The notes: generated by a model not told the origin, from the letters alone. 64,000 nt of DNA from Euwallacea fornicatus (GCF_040115645.1 NC_089545.1:3844001-3908000), one strand, 5' to 3'. Shown: positions 27,001 to 42,000, counted from the stretch's first letter. Translations and numbers: made by a program.

Positions 27001-30000
27001 GTATTGTATTAAAGATTATATTACCTTTAAAATGAGGGGTCACTCGACTCAAGGTCCCATTTGAAATTCCAAAACTGATTGCTCCTACAGAGGGGATTGT
27101 TTCAAATAAATTCAAATTCGAAATCCAAGCCACCATGTGCCCCTCCCGAAAACAAGATCGACATGTCTCAGCGTTCTACGATATTTTTGCAGTTATCCAA
27201 ATGACTGAGGTGGCATGTTTTCGATGGAACGCCCTGTACTTGGTTTAACAAAACAATCGAGTAAAGATATTTTGTACAATAACAAAAAAGGCGCAGGCAT
27301 TCCTCAACATTTCTCTCAAAGACCGAAAAACAGGAATCGAGAAAACAGGTAGTGAAAAATTGTATTACTTATCCTTTAGAGGAATTTCTCAGACTTGAGC
27401 GACAAAATGCAGAAAATGGTACATTCTCGCGCGAAGCTGCAGCTGAACAACAACGCAAATCGCAAAAAAAATTTTCACGCACGTAGCTGAGAATCAGGGT
27501 GTAGGACTGTGAGACCATCTATGTCGCCCAAGAAAGGGCCAACGTTCGATTGAAATTAACAGCGAATCTATCATTTCGACTATGTTGTCTAACTAAACAG
27601 GAACATCAAAATAAAAGACCCAGAACGAAGTCATAACAATAACTATTAAAGCATATTATGACCTAGCAACCATGTCCTAGTATCATTGAAAATGTGGTAA
27701 CCATCAGCAAAGCTGAGTCAGTGCGAGAAGCAAATAATAATATGTCGACCGAGAATTTCAGGCAAACAATAAATAAGCACATTTGCAATTTACTAGCCAT
27801 ATTTTATTAATCAGGCTTCAAAGTTCAAAGTTATTCTAAGAAAAATCAAAACACTGCATTGGCTCAATTTCCTGCATAAGACTAAAATACTTCATAATTT
27901 TATTGAAATTTTAGAGAGGAGCCAAATATAGCCTGATTACGTTTTCATTTCGATCGTATATTCGAAACTATAAGTAGGTGATTTGCTGCTAACTAAACGG
28001 TATGAAAACAAAGTTGATGTGTGAGATCACAATCATATAGCAGCTTTAGAAGAAGGAATCGCTGAAGAGAAGAACGATGACGTCATTCTAAATTGTTGAA
28101 TCTAAAAACCAGAACATTTTCTGAGAATGATGTCAAAATGGGTCGACCAACACAGTCCAACACCACAGGGCGTTTTGAGGTCGTTCCCCAGGAGAGCTCA
28201 ACTCAATCAAAATTCTACAAACTAATATTCGCTGCAACTATGTACTTAGCAGCCACAAGCCCTCGCTGATAAAATTATACATATCCTTTTTGGATCTGTT
28301 TTGAGAAAGAACATGGCATTCAGTCATATTACAATATCACACTTTCTTTTACCTTTGACTCGCCGTAATAATCAACCATGGGTTGAAGGAAGACACCAAA
28401 GGTGTAGGCAATACCATCGACTATCATGTTACACATGAACGAAGCAAATACCACCACCCACCCGTAGCCCCCATCGGGGGGTGGTGGGAGGTCGTGATAG
28501 TCGCAGTAGGAGAGCTCGTCATCATCCCCTTCCTGTTGGTCTGCGGTGAGGCCTGCTGTTTCCTCACAGGCAACTTCACTGTCAGTCTGTAAAAAAAAGA
28601 TAGCACTACTCAGCACAAAGGAAAAGAAAAACAGAAATTGTTTGGTTTGGTGTGTTTACAAATTTAAGATTACATTCTTGGCAAACTGCCTTGCTGTTGC
28701 GACTACGTAACAGGATGTTGGATGCACTTTAAATTTTTACGTAGCTAAATGAAACGTGATGTATATATTGCTTGTATTTCCTCACATTGCAGTCGTCGAT
28801 TTTGCATGTGCCTAATTATCATAATTGATCTTAATTAAAATGAAGATCATTAAAAAAACGTGATGTGGGTGTTAAAATATCAGAGTCATGTCTTGGATCA
28901 AATCTCCAGTTCTTGGCCATTCGTCGGACTTGTCATGGTAAATAACAAATGGCTTAATCCACGTGTTACGTTTACGATTCACGGTCTACGGAGAGATTTT
29001 TTAATGATTCCCTATTAAAATGTACTCGTTACTTTAATGATATGTGATGTAAGAAAATTTCAAATTGATAAATCAGTCAATTAGTTAGAAATACCATATA
29101 ATTAGATGGAAAACCTCATAACTGAATACAGAAGGTTTGGAATATAAAGAAATACCTCAGGTGATATTAGTGGGTTGCAGTAACTTTATCAATAGACATT
29201 GTGGACTTGCAAAAACGCGATTACATTGTTAACCAAAAAACACCCGGACTAATACTGCTAATAACAAATAAGCTTTCCAAAAATGACCGGACTAAATTGT
29301 TGATGCGTACAGTCGACGTCAGAGGCGCACTGCCAATAACCGAACTAAGCACGAGTATAAAAGCCTCCCGGGACGCAGAGTGTTCACAGTAAGATTGCGG
29401 GCCCAGCCGAAGAAGTATGGAGCTTCAGAAGTTTCATCAAATTATTAGAGAAACAGCTGTCTGCAATATTGCAGATTAGTTCAGATTCTGTACAGCGATT
29501 GCTATTCGTCAAATGATGGCAAGTGACTTAAATGTAGGTGATATACTTAGAGCTCTGTTTTCATGCTGAGAGCTTGGAATTCTACAAAGAATAACAGTAA
29601 CATTATGAAAGTGTGACTAATGTTGAGAAGCGACAGCATATATCGAAAATTGCCCTTGTTGTGCTCGTAGAATATGTTGGAAAGAAAAAGGCTATCAGTC
29701 GAAAACCGCAATTGATAACAGGTTAAGTTTATCATGAAAAAGTTAACGGTACAATCCTTCCGTGTTAAGCTGCTAGTTCATTGGTGTGGTAGCCTTTCCT
29801 AATTGAGTTAAACGCCCGAAATGAAGGTAATGCCGTTCAAAAACGTAGGTAAATGAATATAAATCGAAAACCAAACTTCGACCCACACGATATACACATA
29901 AACAAAGTAGCACTCATCGAGTATTGCTTTCAAAAGAATTTCGAAATATTCATAATTTCCATACCACTAACGTAGTAAACACGAAATAACGATCAAGATA

Positions 30001-33000
30001 ATCGCAATTTACAATCAGATGTATCGCCAATAATTGTTGAATATCGGACTTAGGCAAACTTGAAGAATAGTTTGAAACCCTTATAACATTAGAAATTAAA
30101 CCAACAAGCAAATTAAATCATTTTAATAATGAAATTTTCCACTGGACCGCAATATTAAATTGCCGTAAGCCATCTTTGCGTAAGTGTGAATGTTTAGTTA
30201 ATATTGGTCAACGGTCGTTGATTTGAACGTGGATATTTAATATACTTCGTTAACGAGAGAAAATTCAAGGATCGGTTACAATATCGCCAATTTTTTTTGT
30301 TATAGTTTCAATTTAATTCATTATCATCACCATCGAGTTTAATTTACAATGGTACCTTTGAAAATGTCTGTAAAAGTGAATTTTTGAGGTCAAATGGTAA
30401 ATTTATCTATAGTTGCTACGTTAACATTTCCAAAGGCTACATGCGATGCGTTTAACATTAGGCAAACGTCGATAAGAAATTAGCTAAGGCATTGTTATGG
30501 TTTGTACTAGAAGTGTCTCTGGAATTTTGTTTTCGCATGCAAAATTAAATAATGCTTGACTGTGATTTACATTAGGAATCTTTTGAATATTAAATCCATA
30601 AACACTGTGGACAAGAATGCCTTGGCTGTTGTAATTTGATTTCCGACAATCAGTTTCTCTCCAGGCGCCTGTAATGGTTGAAGTTAGTTCAGGTTAGTGC
30701 CTGTTGCAGTTTTTCGCTTGCGTACCTGTAGCTGTGCGAGTCAAATGCAATACACCCCTGGCGTATGTTCGTATTTCGCATTCACGTGCTCATTGTTAGT
30801 GAATTTTCAGTTTGAATTTTTGTTCACTGGTACTGACCGATACACCCACTATGCCCATAGTAGGGAACCAAAGTCCCGCACAAATTCGTTAAAAATTGAA
30901 GGAAGCATTTTTCATGAAAATGTTGCTACACCTCAAATATTGTTTCTAGTTGTGCATTTTTTGAAGTAACAGACACGTATACAGGGTTACCTATGTAGTA
31001 GATAAATTTACTTTTTCATTTTTTTCTTATGGAACCCCATGTATGTTGCAACGTTTTTGAATGCCACGAGAAATTTATTTTTTGTTTTTTGCCCGAAAAT
31101 TGTTTAATTTAGACATGGATATGAAATACCATACATTGAGATTTTTTCATGGCACTCAAAAACGTCACAATATACATGGTGACCCATGAGAAAAAAATGA
31201 AAAAGTAACTCTATCTACTACACGGGTAACCGTGTAGACATGTCTATTACTTCAAAAAATGCACAACCAGAAAAAATATTTGTTGTGTTGCACCATTTTC
31301 ATGAAAAATGTTTTCTTCTCAATGTGTGGTATTTCATATCCATGTCTAAATTCAACAGTTTTCGGGAAAAAATACAAAAAATAAAAGTAACGATAGAACT
31401 GTTAATACTTAAAAAATATCAACATAAATTACTTACTGTAATGTAATATATTAAATGCTCGAACTGTGCCCCGTTGACTTCCCGACAGTGGACGATCCGC
31501 AAAGCAAATTTCTGAAGAACGTTTCTTATTATTTGATGAAGTATTTGTTGAGCTTATTTACATACATCCTACGTTTCAGATAACCCCATAAAAAAGTTCA
31601 TAGCGGCGAGGTCAGGCAATCTGGCAGGACACTCTAATTACCATATTGCGCAAATATTTCAATAACTGTTAAATTTAAACATAGGTATGTTACATGAAAT
31701 AAGTTCGGAATTTCTCAAAAAAAATCAAAAATATCACAGCATAGAGTTCCGTAAGAAAAAAATCAAAACGTACATTTATCTACTACATGTGTACGTGAGT
31801 AACCACGTACATGTGTTCATTACGTCAAAAAATTCACAAATAAAACCTATATTTGACGTAATCTAGCATTTTCATAAAAAATATTTCCTTCAATTTTTAA
31901 CGAATTTGTAGGGAAGTTTTGATCCTCTATGGACGTACACACTCTGATTTTGTCTTTACAAAAGTTTTTGAAATTGAATAAAAATTCAGAGATTTCTCTT
32001 AATCGAAAGTCTTTAAGCTTAACTTTATAGCCTAATTTAGAATTAGTAGGTGTTTCGTACCTATTCCTTAGTTCCTCCCACCTTTTTCTGTCATCACGTC
32101 GCGAAATATTTTTGTTAATTTGGTGCTAATATCAGTTAATTTATTCGAAGAAACTAAATTATTCCACAGAGAATTCTAAAACGCTCTATGGAGAAAATAA
32201 GTACAAAGTATTATTAGATAAATACAATTTGAAATCACTCCAAATTTATTTTAGCACTCGTCCGGTTGGACATAACTGTTGTAGGTCAGTTAATTTCCGT
32301 AGGTGTTTCCACATGGCTTAAATTTATTTTATTGCCATCTGCAATCTCCACTAAATGGTCCATTTCTCCTGTTTATTGCTGGTCTCCTATTTGCTACTCG
32401 AAATCTAAAATCACGAACTACATGCCAAAGCGGGACATTTAAACTCGTTTAAACCGCAACGAAATCAAAGTCTACACCACGTAATCACTTAAAACAATTC
32501 ACTCTTGAATAATAAATAATCGACCTTGTCCTACAATATAAATTCTATCACATTCTTGTTAATAGGAGTACGTAATTATTGTTGTTAAACCAGCAGCTGT
32601 TTGTCACATTAAAATTACCCTCAAGAGTTGATCGACTCACTGTAAGCGTGTGTAATAAATTGAACATTCTGTTGCATTATCTCGTTACAAAGAGATTAAG
32701 GGTTAATGGTTTTTACATAAGGAACTTCGAAATCAAATAAAACAATACTGTGTACATATATGTGTGTTTGCTTTTAATATCTAACGTGCCTCATTGTTTC
32801 GTGCAGTAATAGTAGAAAACTTTTGATAATGTTCACAAGTGAAGAAAAAACTTACACATATAAAATCTGATTGTGCCAGTCTTAAGCAGAATTGAGCCCC
32901 TTTTTGTCAAATGAGTCTTCTTAATTTTCCTCCTTGTTTCTTTTACTGCTTTGTTTTTTTTTGCGCATCAAACTAATCTCAAACCAGTATCACATTTTAA

Positions 33001-36000
33001 CGGCATCTAAAAGATCTTTTGCTGTTAAAGCTTCTGTAATGGCTGACTTAAGATCAAAGATGTGGATACTTCTCATTAACGAAGATTTTCCAGACCTAAG
33101 AAGCTTTAACTTTCCCACAGACAAGGTCTTAAATAAATGCAATTTTTGTATTTTTGTGTGTGTTTAAAACTTTCCATCCCTTTTTCAGTAAATTGCCTGA
33201 AAATGATCTATAACGGAAAATCAGCAATTACCGAGAAGTGCTTTGTAACGAACCTGCATTCTGTTATGTTATGATATTACGCACAGCATCCAGCTAATTC
33301 GCGCTGATGTCTTCGCATATCCAAATCAACCTAATCAAATGTTACCTCTAAAGTTTACCAAAAGGAAGACTTCGATAATTTTAGGATAATGCTGTACGAA
33401 AAGCATTGTGTAGGACTCAAAAGAGAGACATATTTCTCGCTTTAATCGCATAAACTTGCATCTTGCTTGTAACATACATCTTATTATTCCCGTAATGTAA
33501 TGTGCTATTACAGGCTCGCTGTGGCTTATTTTTGTAAACTGACTTCAAAAACGTTGTTAAAAATGAAAGGTTAAAATTTATCAAGTACCGTAAAACGCTA
33601 CCTATACGATAGAAGGTAAGGCGGTCGGTCAACGTTGAGAGGTAATTCTGAATATACTTAACTCATGGATTTCAGTCTATTTCTAATTTGAAGCGCTGAG
33701 CGATAAAAATTTCCAGTCACTGTGATCTTGGCAATAATAGAAGATATAACGTTTCTACATATTTTGATAGCTGTTCTAAGGCATCTAACCTGAACTAATC
33801 ACCACAAACTCACCAAGCTATAACACAGTAAGTTTCCATGTTAAAGATCATAGGTATTACTACGGGATTATTATAGCATGGTCCAAAGGAGCCCCTATTT
33901 CTGCAATTTCTTTATTAACCACTTTAATGACATACTTTCCCACACTAGTTGCGCGCTCTTTATGAGCCATTCTATACGAAAAGTATAGTTAAAAGTTATA
34001 GTTATGTGCACTTCAAATAATGGTTTGCGAACCAATGAGATGTGGCCTGAGATGATAAAAATGGATTCAATCGGAAAAGAACTATCCCTTTAACAGTGTC
34101 TTAACATTAGCACTCAATATACAAGAAACATAATATGTTGATCGTTTAGTAACTTTTGTTTAGTGCTATAGGAACTTTGAGGGCAGTTACTGCCAGATTC
34201 TCTGGATTAACGTGAAAATTCAAAGAAAGTCAATATTCATCCAATTTTCCTAACTATCAAAATGGGAACTCTCTGCTAACACATGTAACAGAATTTGACC
34301 TAAGAGGACTAAAGTAAATCAAACTAAATTTGAGCTTACCTTCAAGTGAACCATTTTGCTAATAGGAGTTTTAAAAGTGTGAATGACAAAAATTTTTATT
34401 TATTAAAACGTGACCGACATAATGATTACCGACGAGTCCTTAACCAGCCTCGGAACTAAACGTTTCTCTCTAACTGAACCTTTATCTACAGTCTGATAAA
34501 TCGGGCTCACTTAAGATCATTATACCGACTATAGATTAGGAGCTAATTTGCCGATATACATGATGAGTATGTATAAAGACGATAAGGATTATTATCGTTT
34601 CACAAGGCAACATATTTAGCTATAAATTATCCTGTAACCCGTTGCATAAATCACAATAGGGACGTGTGAATACAGTCTTAGACAGGCTCTAAAAAGGTAT
34701 ATGAAATAAAGAAGAACAATGTAAATTTTAAGGCTCATTAGCGCATAAACACAAAACCTTTAGCGAGAAATTTAATGAGAGTTTATACAAGATGTTAAAC
34801 TGACTATAATACAGAGAAAGAAAAAAGTTATAAAAATATAAATTTAGAGAGAACTGCTTTCGACATCTTTTCAGTCAACACCCCCACAGGGGCAATCTGA
34901 GTGGGTAAGTTAAAAACTGAGATCTATTCCCAAGTTACAGAAGAAAAAACTGAAACATCTTGTAAGACGAAAACAAACAGGTTTTTTTATGTGGCATGTT
35001 TGGTCCACCGTCCTATTTCTTTAACGCTGGTTCGCTATACTGACTTGTGCGGTAATGTTTCTTGGAACACTGTCTATACACATTTATAAAACGTAAATGC
35101 CAATATAAGATCTACCACTTTAATATTTAAGATATTTTCGCAAATCTGTCCTGTATATCGATTATAAGCCATCTTATCTCGGACACCCTATACAAGACTG
35201 TTTAGAATCCAAATTTCAGCCAATTCGCTATCGTCAGAAACATTCAGAAGTATGTACCAAAGAGTCTCGACCGGTGTAACTCGCAGATTTTTCTGTCGTA
35301 TCTCTCGCTTTCCTTTATTGTTGTCGTCTTTGCTGATGGATGCTACTTTTATTAAATGACAATGATTTCGTGCCTACAGGCAAAATTTATCATATATTAA
35401 ACACGAGTTCATGTTATGTTATAAAAATCGAGAAGCGTCCAATTAGAGTTCTCAGGTCGAGTCTACTGCTAAAAATTGACGAAAAGTTAAGACGAATGTT
35501 GAACTTTCTGTTGTCACTTATATTTTTTGGGCCATTTGTAACATACTCGAAACACCATAAACGATAACTTCATGTGACTGTAATCGTTATTAAAACTAAC
35601 AAGATATGGAACTTGATTTATCATTACCAACAATTGCTATTGATAGCATCAAATTAACCACCCCTTTTTACCTCCTTCAATAAGCGGTTTCCTAATTAAT
35701 TTATAATTTATTACAAATGCAAAGCGGTAAATATGGAACAATTTATCATGCTTTTACTGAAATTAATTGTTAGCGAAACTGTGTACCACCAACAAGTTTT
35801 GCTTTATTGTTATGACATCTATAGGTATTTTTACCTAGTTTGAATTTCTCAGAAGCATGTGCTAGAACATGTGATGGTGTGGAACAAACATCCATCAACT
35901 TGTTTGCAACGCTCTGTGTAGGTAAAATTTATTACATTTGCGACTAATGTAATCACTAAATAAATTGGATTTTTGCTTTGGATGCTTGTTATTTCAGAGG

Positions 36001-39000
36001 GAATATATAAATCGGAGGAGAGTACGGGTTTTCAAACCAATAGGACAACATCGATTTCGTAATTACTAGGCTTAAGGGCCGGCAAATGAAAGGTCTGGCC
36101 AACGTACCTAGAGGATTGGGGCTCTTAATCGTTAATGTACGTGCCACATTAAAAACTAATTAAAAAGTTTGAAGAGAACATTCAATAAGCACTGTCATAA
36201 GATGTCTCCTTGTGTATCGCTCTTGACACGTTACTTAAAACACTGATTATTTAATCAAGGTTATTGTCTATTCAGTTTAATTTTATTGCATTATGTCGTT
36301 ACCGATATGGATGTCCATAAAGCGAGTTTGCGTTTCCACAAAGTACGTTAAAGGTTAATAAATACGAATCGTTGCGTAATTACAGCTGCAACATTCACCA
36401 TTATCCTTCTATTCAATATTTAATTATTTCCAATAAAATTTCCTAACAGTCCAGATGACTGTCACCGACACATAGAGGACATGGAAATGTCGGTTTTAGA
36501 ATTAAAGCGACCACTCCTAGCTTAATAAACTGGGGCATATATAGTAGAATAAGTACGTAAATATATCATGTGGAGCAGTTAATTCACTTGACAAATGCAA
36601 ATTAACTATTGTGCGGACTTCGTTTCTGATGATCTCCAGGAAATGAGTCACAGCCAAAAAAAAAAAATCAAAACCAAAACAAGGACTGAACATTACAAAA
36701 AAAAGAGTTCAAAGGTCGATGTGCGAGGTTTGTTATGTATGGATGGTTATATTTACTGTCTGCCATGCTTTGTTCTAGATTCTTATTAACAAAGCGAATA
36801 CCAAAACAAAGTGAGCTAAGTGTAGATATGCACAGAAAGGCTTTGATGTACTGAGATTTCCTTTGTGATTCATAACAAAAACAACGATACAGCGATTAAT
36901 GTGAAACATCAGGTTTGGAGAAAACGCAGTCCAAAGATTTGATTTAATTTCAACAAACACAAAATAAACAATCACTCAATAACCAACAGATCAATTCCAC
37001 TATCCATAACAGCGTCGATAATGATAGAGAATAATGATAGGATATGATAGATGGAAACATGCAAATTTCTGATGAAATTGTGGGATATCAAATTTGGACA
37101 CACTTTCCTACAGATATTTGTATCGCTTTTCAGTAAACACTATCGGGAAAAAATGTTTCATTAAATGGAAATTACATCAAAAAAATTTTGTTGCAAAACT
37201 TTGGCACACAAAGAAACACTGAAAAAAGGGACAACCGAACTCCTTAGTAGTACTACTTAGTAGTGGTAAATTGTTACCTAAAAATTGCTTATTGGTCGTG
37301 GTTGTCCTGTAAATTATCCGACCACCTCAAAATTTTTGGACATGTTGTAATACTTTGCCCTGATACAGTGTATTACTAAGACATCACAAGTAAGTAATGA
37401 CAGGTAGACAACTGAGCTTCCTGCCAAGTTCTGAAAATTTCGGGCTTCCATATTCGAAAATTTTGCATTTTTTAGTTATTTGAAATTTCTACCCAATTCT
37501 TCAATCGGTTGGGGAAAATACTGATTAAATTTGACAAATCCTTCGAAAGTTATAGAAAGAAGATGTGGGTCATTAACTGATGATAAAATTCCGTTTCCAG
37601 CTGGTTTTGAAGATGTCGAATTCCCCCATAGACAAATCGATGGAAAATTTCGCGATTCAATCCGTGAATCTAGGACATCTGAGTAATTTGTGTTATCTTT
37701 TTTGGAACACCCTCTGTTTTATACGAGAACCCTGGTTCACCTTAACATGACCTACTGATACAAACTACTGTGAAGAAATACTAAATCTCGGAATCAACAT
37801 ACGTATATGTACATATGGCCACCTACGTAATATTACAGGCTTGATATTATTATTTAAATATACAACATACCAACTTTTATACACGCATACATATCTGCTG
37901 CTTATCTATGACTTCAGCAGCTCAGCAAATGTGCGATCATGCAAATAACACTTAATAGGTACACTAATTTTGTCAATTCCAGTGCTAATAAAGCTTGTTG
38001 GACTTAATGGATGTGCCTCACCAACAACTTGTATGCGAGTCAAAGCTAATGTACGATTTGCTTAGTTGATTATATGCCTTCAGCCTGATTACAAATTTTG
38101 AAATATTCTCATTTTTTAGATCTGTCTTTGGTGTTCAGTTGTTATCAAGTATTATCGTCTTATTTGGTTATAGAAGACAGATGTTGATAGTTGGCCATCT
38201 TATACAATACCCGTTTTGTGAAAAACCAACACATAATTTATTTCGGAAAAACCGTTAAATATCCTTTTTTTGAAACATTCTGATATTAGGGAAAAAAATC
38301 CTACGAACGTTCACTATTTTCTCCATCTATAATTATCTTTATCACGAAATTTAACTAGAAGTTTAACCGAAACAAATAAGACATCATTAATATCGGAGCA
38401 TAATTAAGACTGTGCATATTCATCTATTAAATAGAGTTTAATTTTTGATAGAGTTAACGAATACCGAATTATGCAAAACAATATTGTATCCGGGAAATCC
38501 AAAAACTCCAACATCAAGAATCCATTAACAAGATTCCTTACAATCCTTTTTACTTAACAACAGAAAAATTCAGATTTGACCATTTTTTAAACATTCATCA
38601 TGAATTTGACAAGAGCAAGTAAGTTCATGTTCATCTTCTATTGGTTGTATATTCTAGTTTATGAACTTGTTACAATAAGAGTTAAATATTTGTATTTTTG
38701 TAAACCTATTAACAGACAAAATGAGTATGAAACACTGTTGGAAAACGAAATTCGTGTGTGCCTACTAGGAACATGTAATGTTCAAAGAACAAGTAAATAT
38801 TATAAATTAATATTTCTTCCCTAAAACATTTGGGTCTAAAACGGAGTTATTCCAGAATATGTTCAATTGGTCCATGATGTTCCATCGATGCCTCCTTAAT
38901 CACTCTCCGATGATGGGAGAAAGAATATCTATAATTTTGAGTCGTCGTTTTTAAAATTTGAATGCGTTTTTAAAAGGTCGAACCGAGAAGCAAACCAAAA

Positions 39001-42000
39001 ACGATTCAAAAAAATTAACGACGTGTAAGTTCTAAAACCATATTTTACATGTAGAATGTGCAAGCAATTCATTAAATAAACAAAATATAGTACCTACAGT
39101 CGGTGCAGAAAGTATTCGTACAGAACGCAAAATTATAAAAACGATCGATTTTATGCTATAAAGGACATCTTTACAAGACAAAAAGAAACATATAGAGGTT
39201 CATTTATATTATTCACAAATATTTTTAAAAGAAAAAGTAAGTTTAATAATTTTATTATTTAAATAAATATAGGAAACTACAAAATAATCACGAATTCAGA
39301 CGCAATAAGTATTCGTACACATGTCAAAAACAAAATTTAAAGTAACAAATACGACTCTAATAACAGTTTTAGTATTTTGTAGGATAACCTCTTGACTTTA
39401 TAATTGCCTCTAACCTTCTGGGCATAGAATTAACTAAATTTCTTGTAAAATTTTCCGGAATTTTGTTCCACTCTTCTAAAAGTGCAACTTTTAATCCCTC
39501 CCTTGATTGGATTGGGTGGTTTCTAATTTTTTTTTCCAAGTAACTCCAAAAATGTTCGATGGAATTAATATCTGGCGACTGAGGAGGAGTTTTCAAATAT
39601 TTTGGGGTGTTATAAAGGATCCAGAGCCTGGTATTTATAACAGTGTGCTTAGGATCATTGTCTTGGCTAAAGATATAGTTATCCTTAATTCCCATTTTTG
39701 TTGCACTTTGTAGAAGGTGGGTTTTTAAAATGTGAATATATACCATTTGGTTCATAATACCATCAATAAAATGAAGTGATCCTACTCCTGAAGCGTTCAT
39801 ACAGCCCCAAACCAAAACAGATCCTCCACCATACTTCACTGTCGGTTGTAAATTTTCTTTATTAAACGCAGTTCCTTTTTTTCTTCATACCTTAAAATGC
39901 CGTTTGTTGCCAAAAACTTCAAATTTACTTTCATCAGTAAATATGACTCGATTTCAGTAAGATAGTGGGGTGGTAAGATGTCTTCTAGCGAATTCTAATC
40001 GCTTCTTACTATTGATCTCATTAATAAAATATTTTTTACGAGCAACTCTGCCTTGATAGCCTTGTTTTTTCAAACAATTCCTCACAGTACTAGCAGAAAC
40101 AAGTGTATTGTTGTATGTCTTTAGTTCTGTAGCAATTTTTTCCGCACTTATTCGAGGATTCTCTTTAACTTTCCTCGCAATAATGCGTCTTAGATGTTCA
40201 GTTAATTTTTTTGGACGTCCAACACGAGGTTTATTCTTGGAAGTTTTGCGCTCACAATATTTGTGTATAATCGTTTGTATAGTAGATCTTGGCCTATTTA
40301 CTATTCTACCAATTTCCGCTAAAGATTTGCATTCATTATGTAATTTTAACAATCAACTGTCGCACTTCTTCCGATGTTTCATTACTTTTACGTCCCATGA
40401 TCCTAAGAAGCTTTCAAAATGTTATGTACCATTGTAAAAAAAATTATTTTATTACCTTTAATATTCAACTTTTTCAATTTTACTAAATTTAAAATGTGTA
40501 TGTGTTAAGTCACGGTGAAGATGCAACTACATGCTATGTACGAATACTTTATGCGAGTCTATTCCGGTCGATTTTTTGTTCTTGGTGTAATTTTCTTAGA
40601 AATACTCTTGTTTATGTTTTTTTTTTTCTTGATGTCGTAATATAATAATGTGAAACAATGTGTATGATCAATTTGGCAAAGTAAATTAACATTAAAATCA
40701 TTGAAATTTATCTATTTATAAAATATTATCTGTTGTACGAATACTTTCTGCACCGACTGTACTTGCTCCGAATATTAAATTAAAGACAGTGATAGTATCT
40801 ACTACAGTTTTTTATTGCAATCCAATGAGTAAAATCTTTAAAACCTTGGAACTTCGTTCGATAGAAATTCCCTGTTCTTGAATGGGACGACTTCCAAAAA
40901 TACACAGGGACAGCGCTGAAAGGTCAACAGTATCTCTCTTTCTTTGTTTACAGCCGCTTGGCTTATTTTAGGTTTAGGAATATCAGAAATTACAATAAAG
41001 TACAACCTTCAGATATTACACTGTATGAGTAATGCAGAATTTGAATCCCCATTTAAGACCAAAATTAGCAATATGCTGCTAATTTTAACGTTGCGCTAGT
41101 GTCTGTAGCGACTAAGAATCTGACCGGAAATATCCAGGTTTTTATTGAAAGTTTCTACAAAAAATACAGTGGTGTCACGCACTTAAAGTCGATAGTCCAG
41201 TTAACCTTACTAGAAGGTTATTTCCCACAAAAACGATTAAACAAAGAGTGAGCAGGGGCCTATCGCCCAACCCTAGGTTTTCATAGAAGTTATCCTCCTT
41301 ATAATGCTAATAATATGTGCCCAGGTCTCCTAACTTTAAGCCAAATGTTTCAATTTGCTGGTGTCTGTTAATTAAATAATTTCCATGGAAGTAAAGAATT
41401 TGACTTGCTCCAATCTTGTAGTTTCCATAGAAATGATCTTGCTGACCGAATGACCACAAGTTTGAAAACCCTGGGTGGACAATAGATCATAGCGCTGGCA
41501 GCTTCAATTGGATAACATTTTAATGCCTTCAATTTGCAATTATTCTCCGAGTAAAGTTACCTGGACTTGGATTTTTCACCACTTAAAACATTATCTTCAC
41601 GAACTTTACCCCCAACGATGGTACTTAAAACAATTAATCAAGTACGTTCGATAAACTAAATTGCGATATCAAATACTCTATCACTAATAGTGGCCAAACA
41701 TTGATAACGCACCCTACTGGTCTGGCTGATCTTCCTGGATCTCGGCTGTCTAATATCGGACAAATTTCCTGTGGACATAGTTGGAAATTATGCGTTAAGA
41801 GTTTCTCCACAATCCCTACTCTTTTCCACTGTAGAATTCGCAAATTTAAGAGAAAAAATACTGACACCGATTCATGTTAACAGCGTCTCCAACGAGAAAT
41901 TCGCGAAGCACGCCCATTTTCCATAGCGATATCGAAACCACACGTGGTGAACGGTACCGCCGATATTTTCAACTGGCTGCCGCACTGGCGCAGTCCACGC

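Larger units (their letters stand above)
25514..27236 (+). mobile_element. Mariner-like DNA transposon with long terminal inverted repeats, inactivated
   Basis: The element begins AAGGGCGTTCCATCGAAAAC at 25514 and ends with the near-complement GTTTTCGATGGAACGCCCTG at 27236. It is flanked by TA on both sides (25512-25513 and 27237-27238), the Tc1/mariner target duplication. The inverted similarity extends inward roughly 220 bp on each side. Between them a broken plus-strand transposase can be followed from about 26060 to 26930, with REEHAQYPQKLNV, WFQQNGAPQHL, SPDFTRLDSFVWGHL and the tail FEHLI. Family members have D at the DEATFF position and WFQQDGAP. Here the first is replaced with a stop beside it, and the second is N. 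It lies in the transporter intron between exons 2 and 3. Confidence 0.88.
39097..40759 (-). mobile_element. Tc1-like transposon with IR/DR ends, nearly intact
   Basis: It has perfect 26-bp terminal inverted repeats starting CAGTCGGTGCAGAAAGTATT (39097-39122 and 40734-40759), flanked by TA (39095-39096 and 40760-40761). Each end has a second, inner copy of AAGTATTCGTACA (39307-39319; complement 40537-40549), exactly 197 bp from the outer copy on both sides. This symmetrical IR/DR layout is typical of Tc1/Sleeping Beauty-type elements. Total length is 1,663 bp. The transposase gene inside carries three lesions. The perfect ends point to recent insertion. Confidence 0.93.

Noticed and set aside
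28383..28606. Frames on both strands over transporter exon 2
   Set aside because: Shadows of the exon that encodes the MCT signature DGGYGWVVV.
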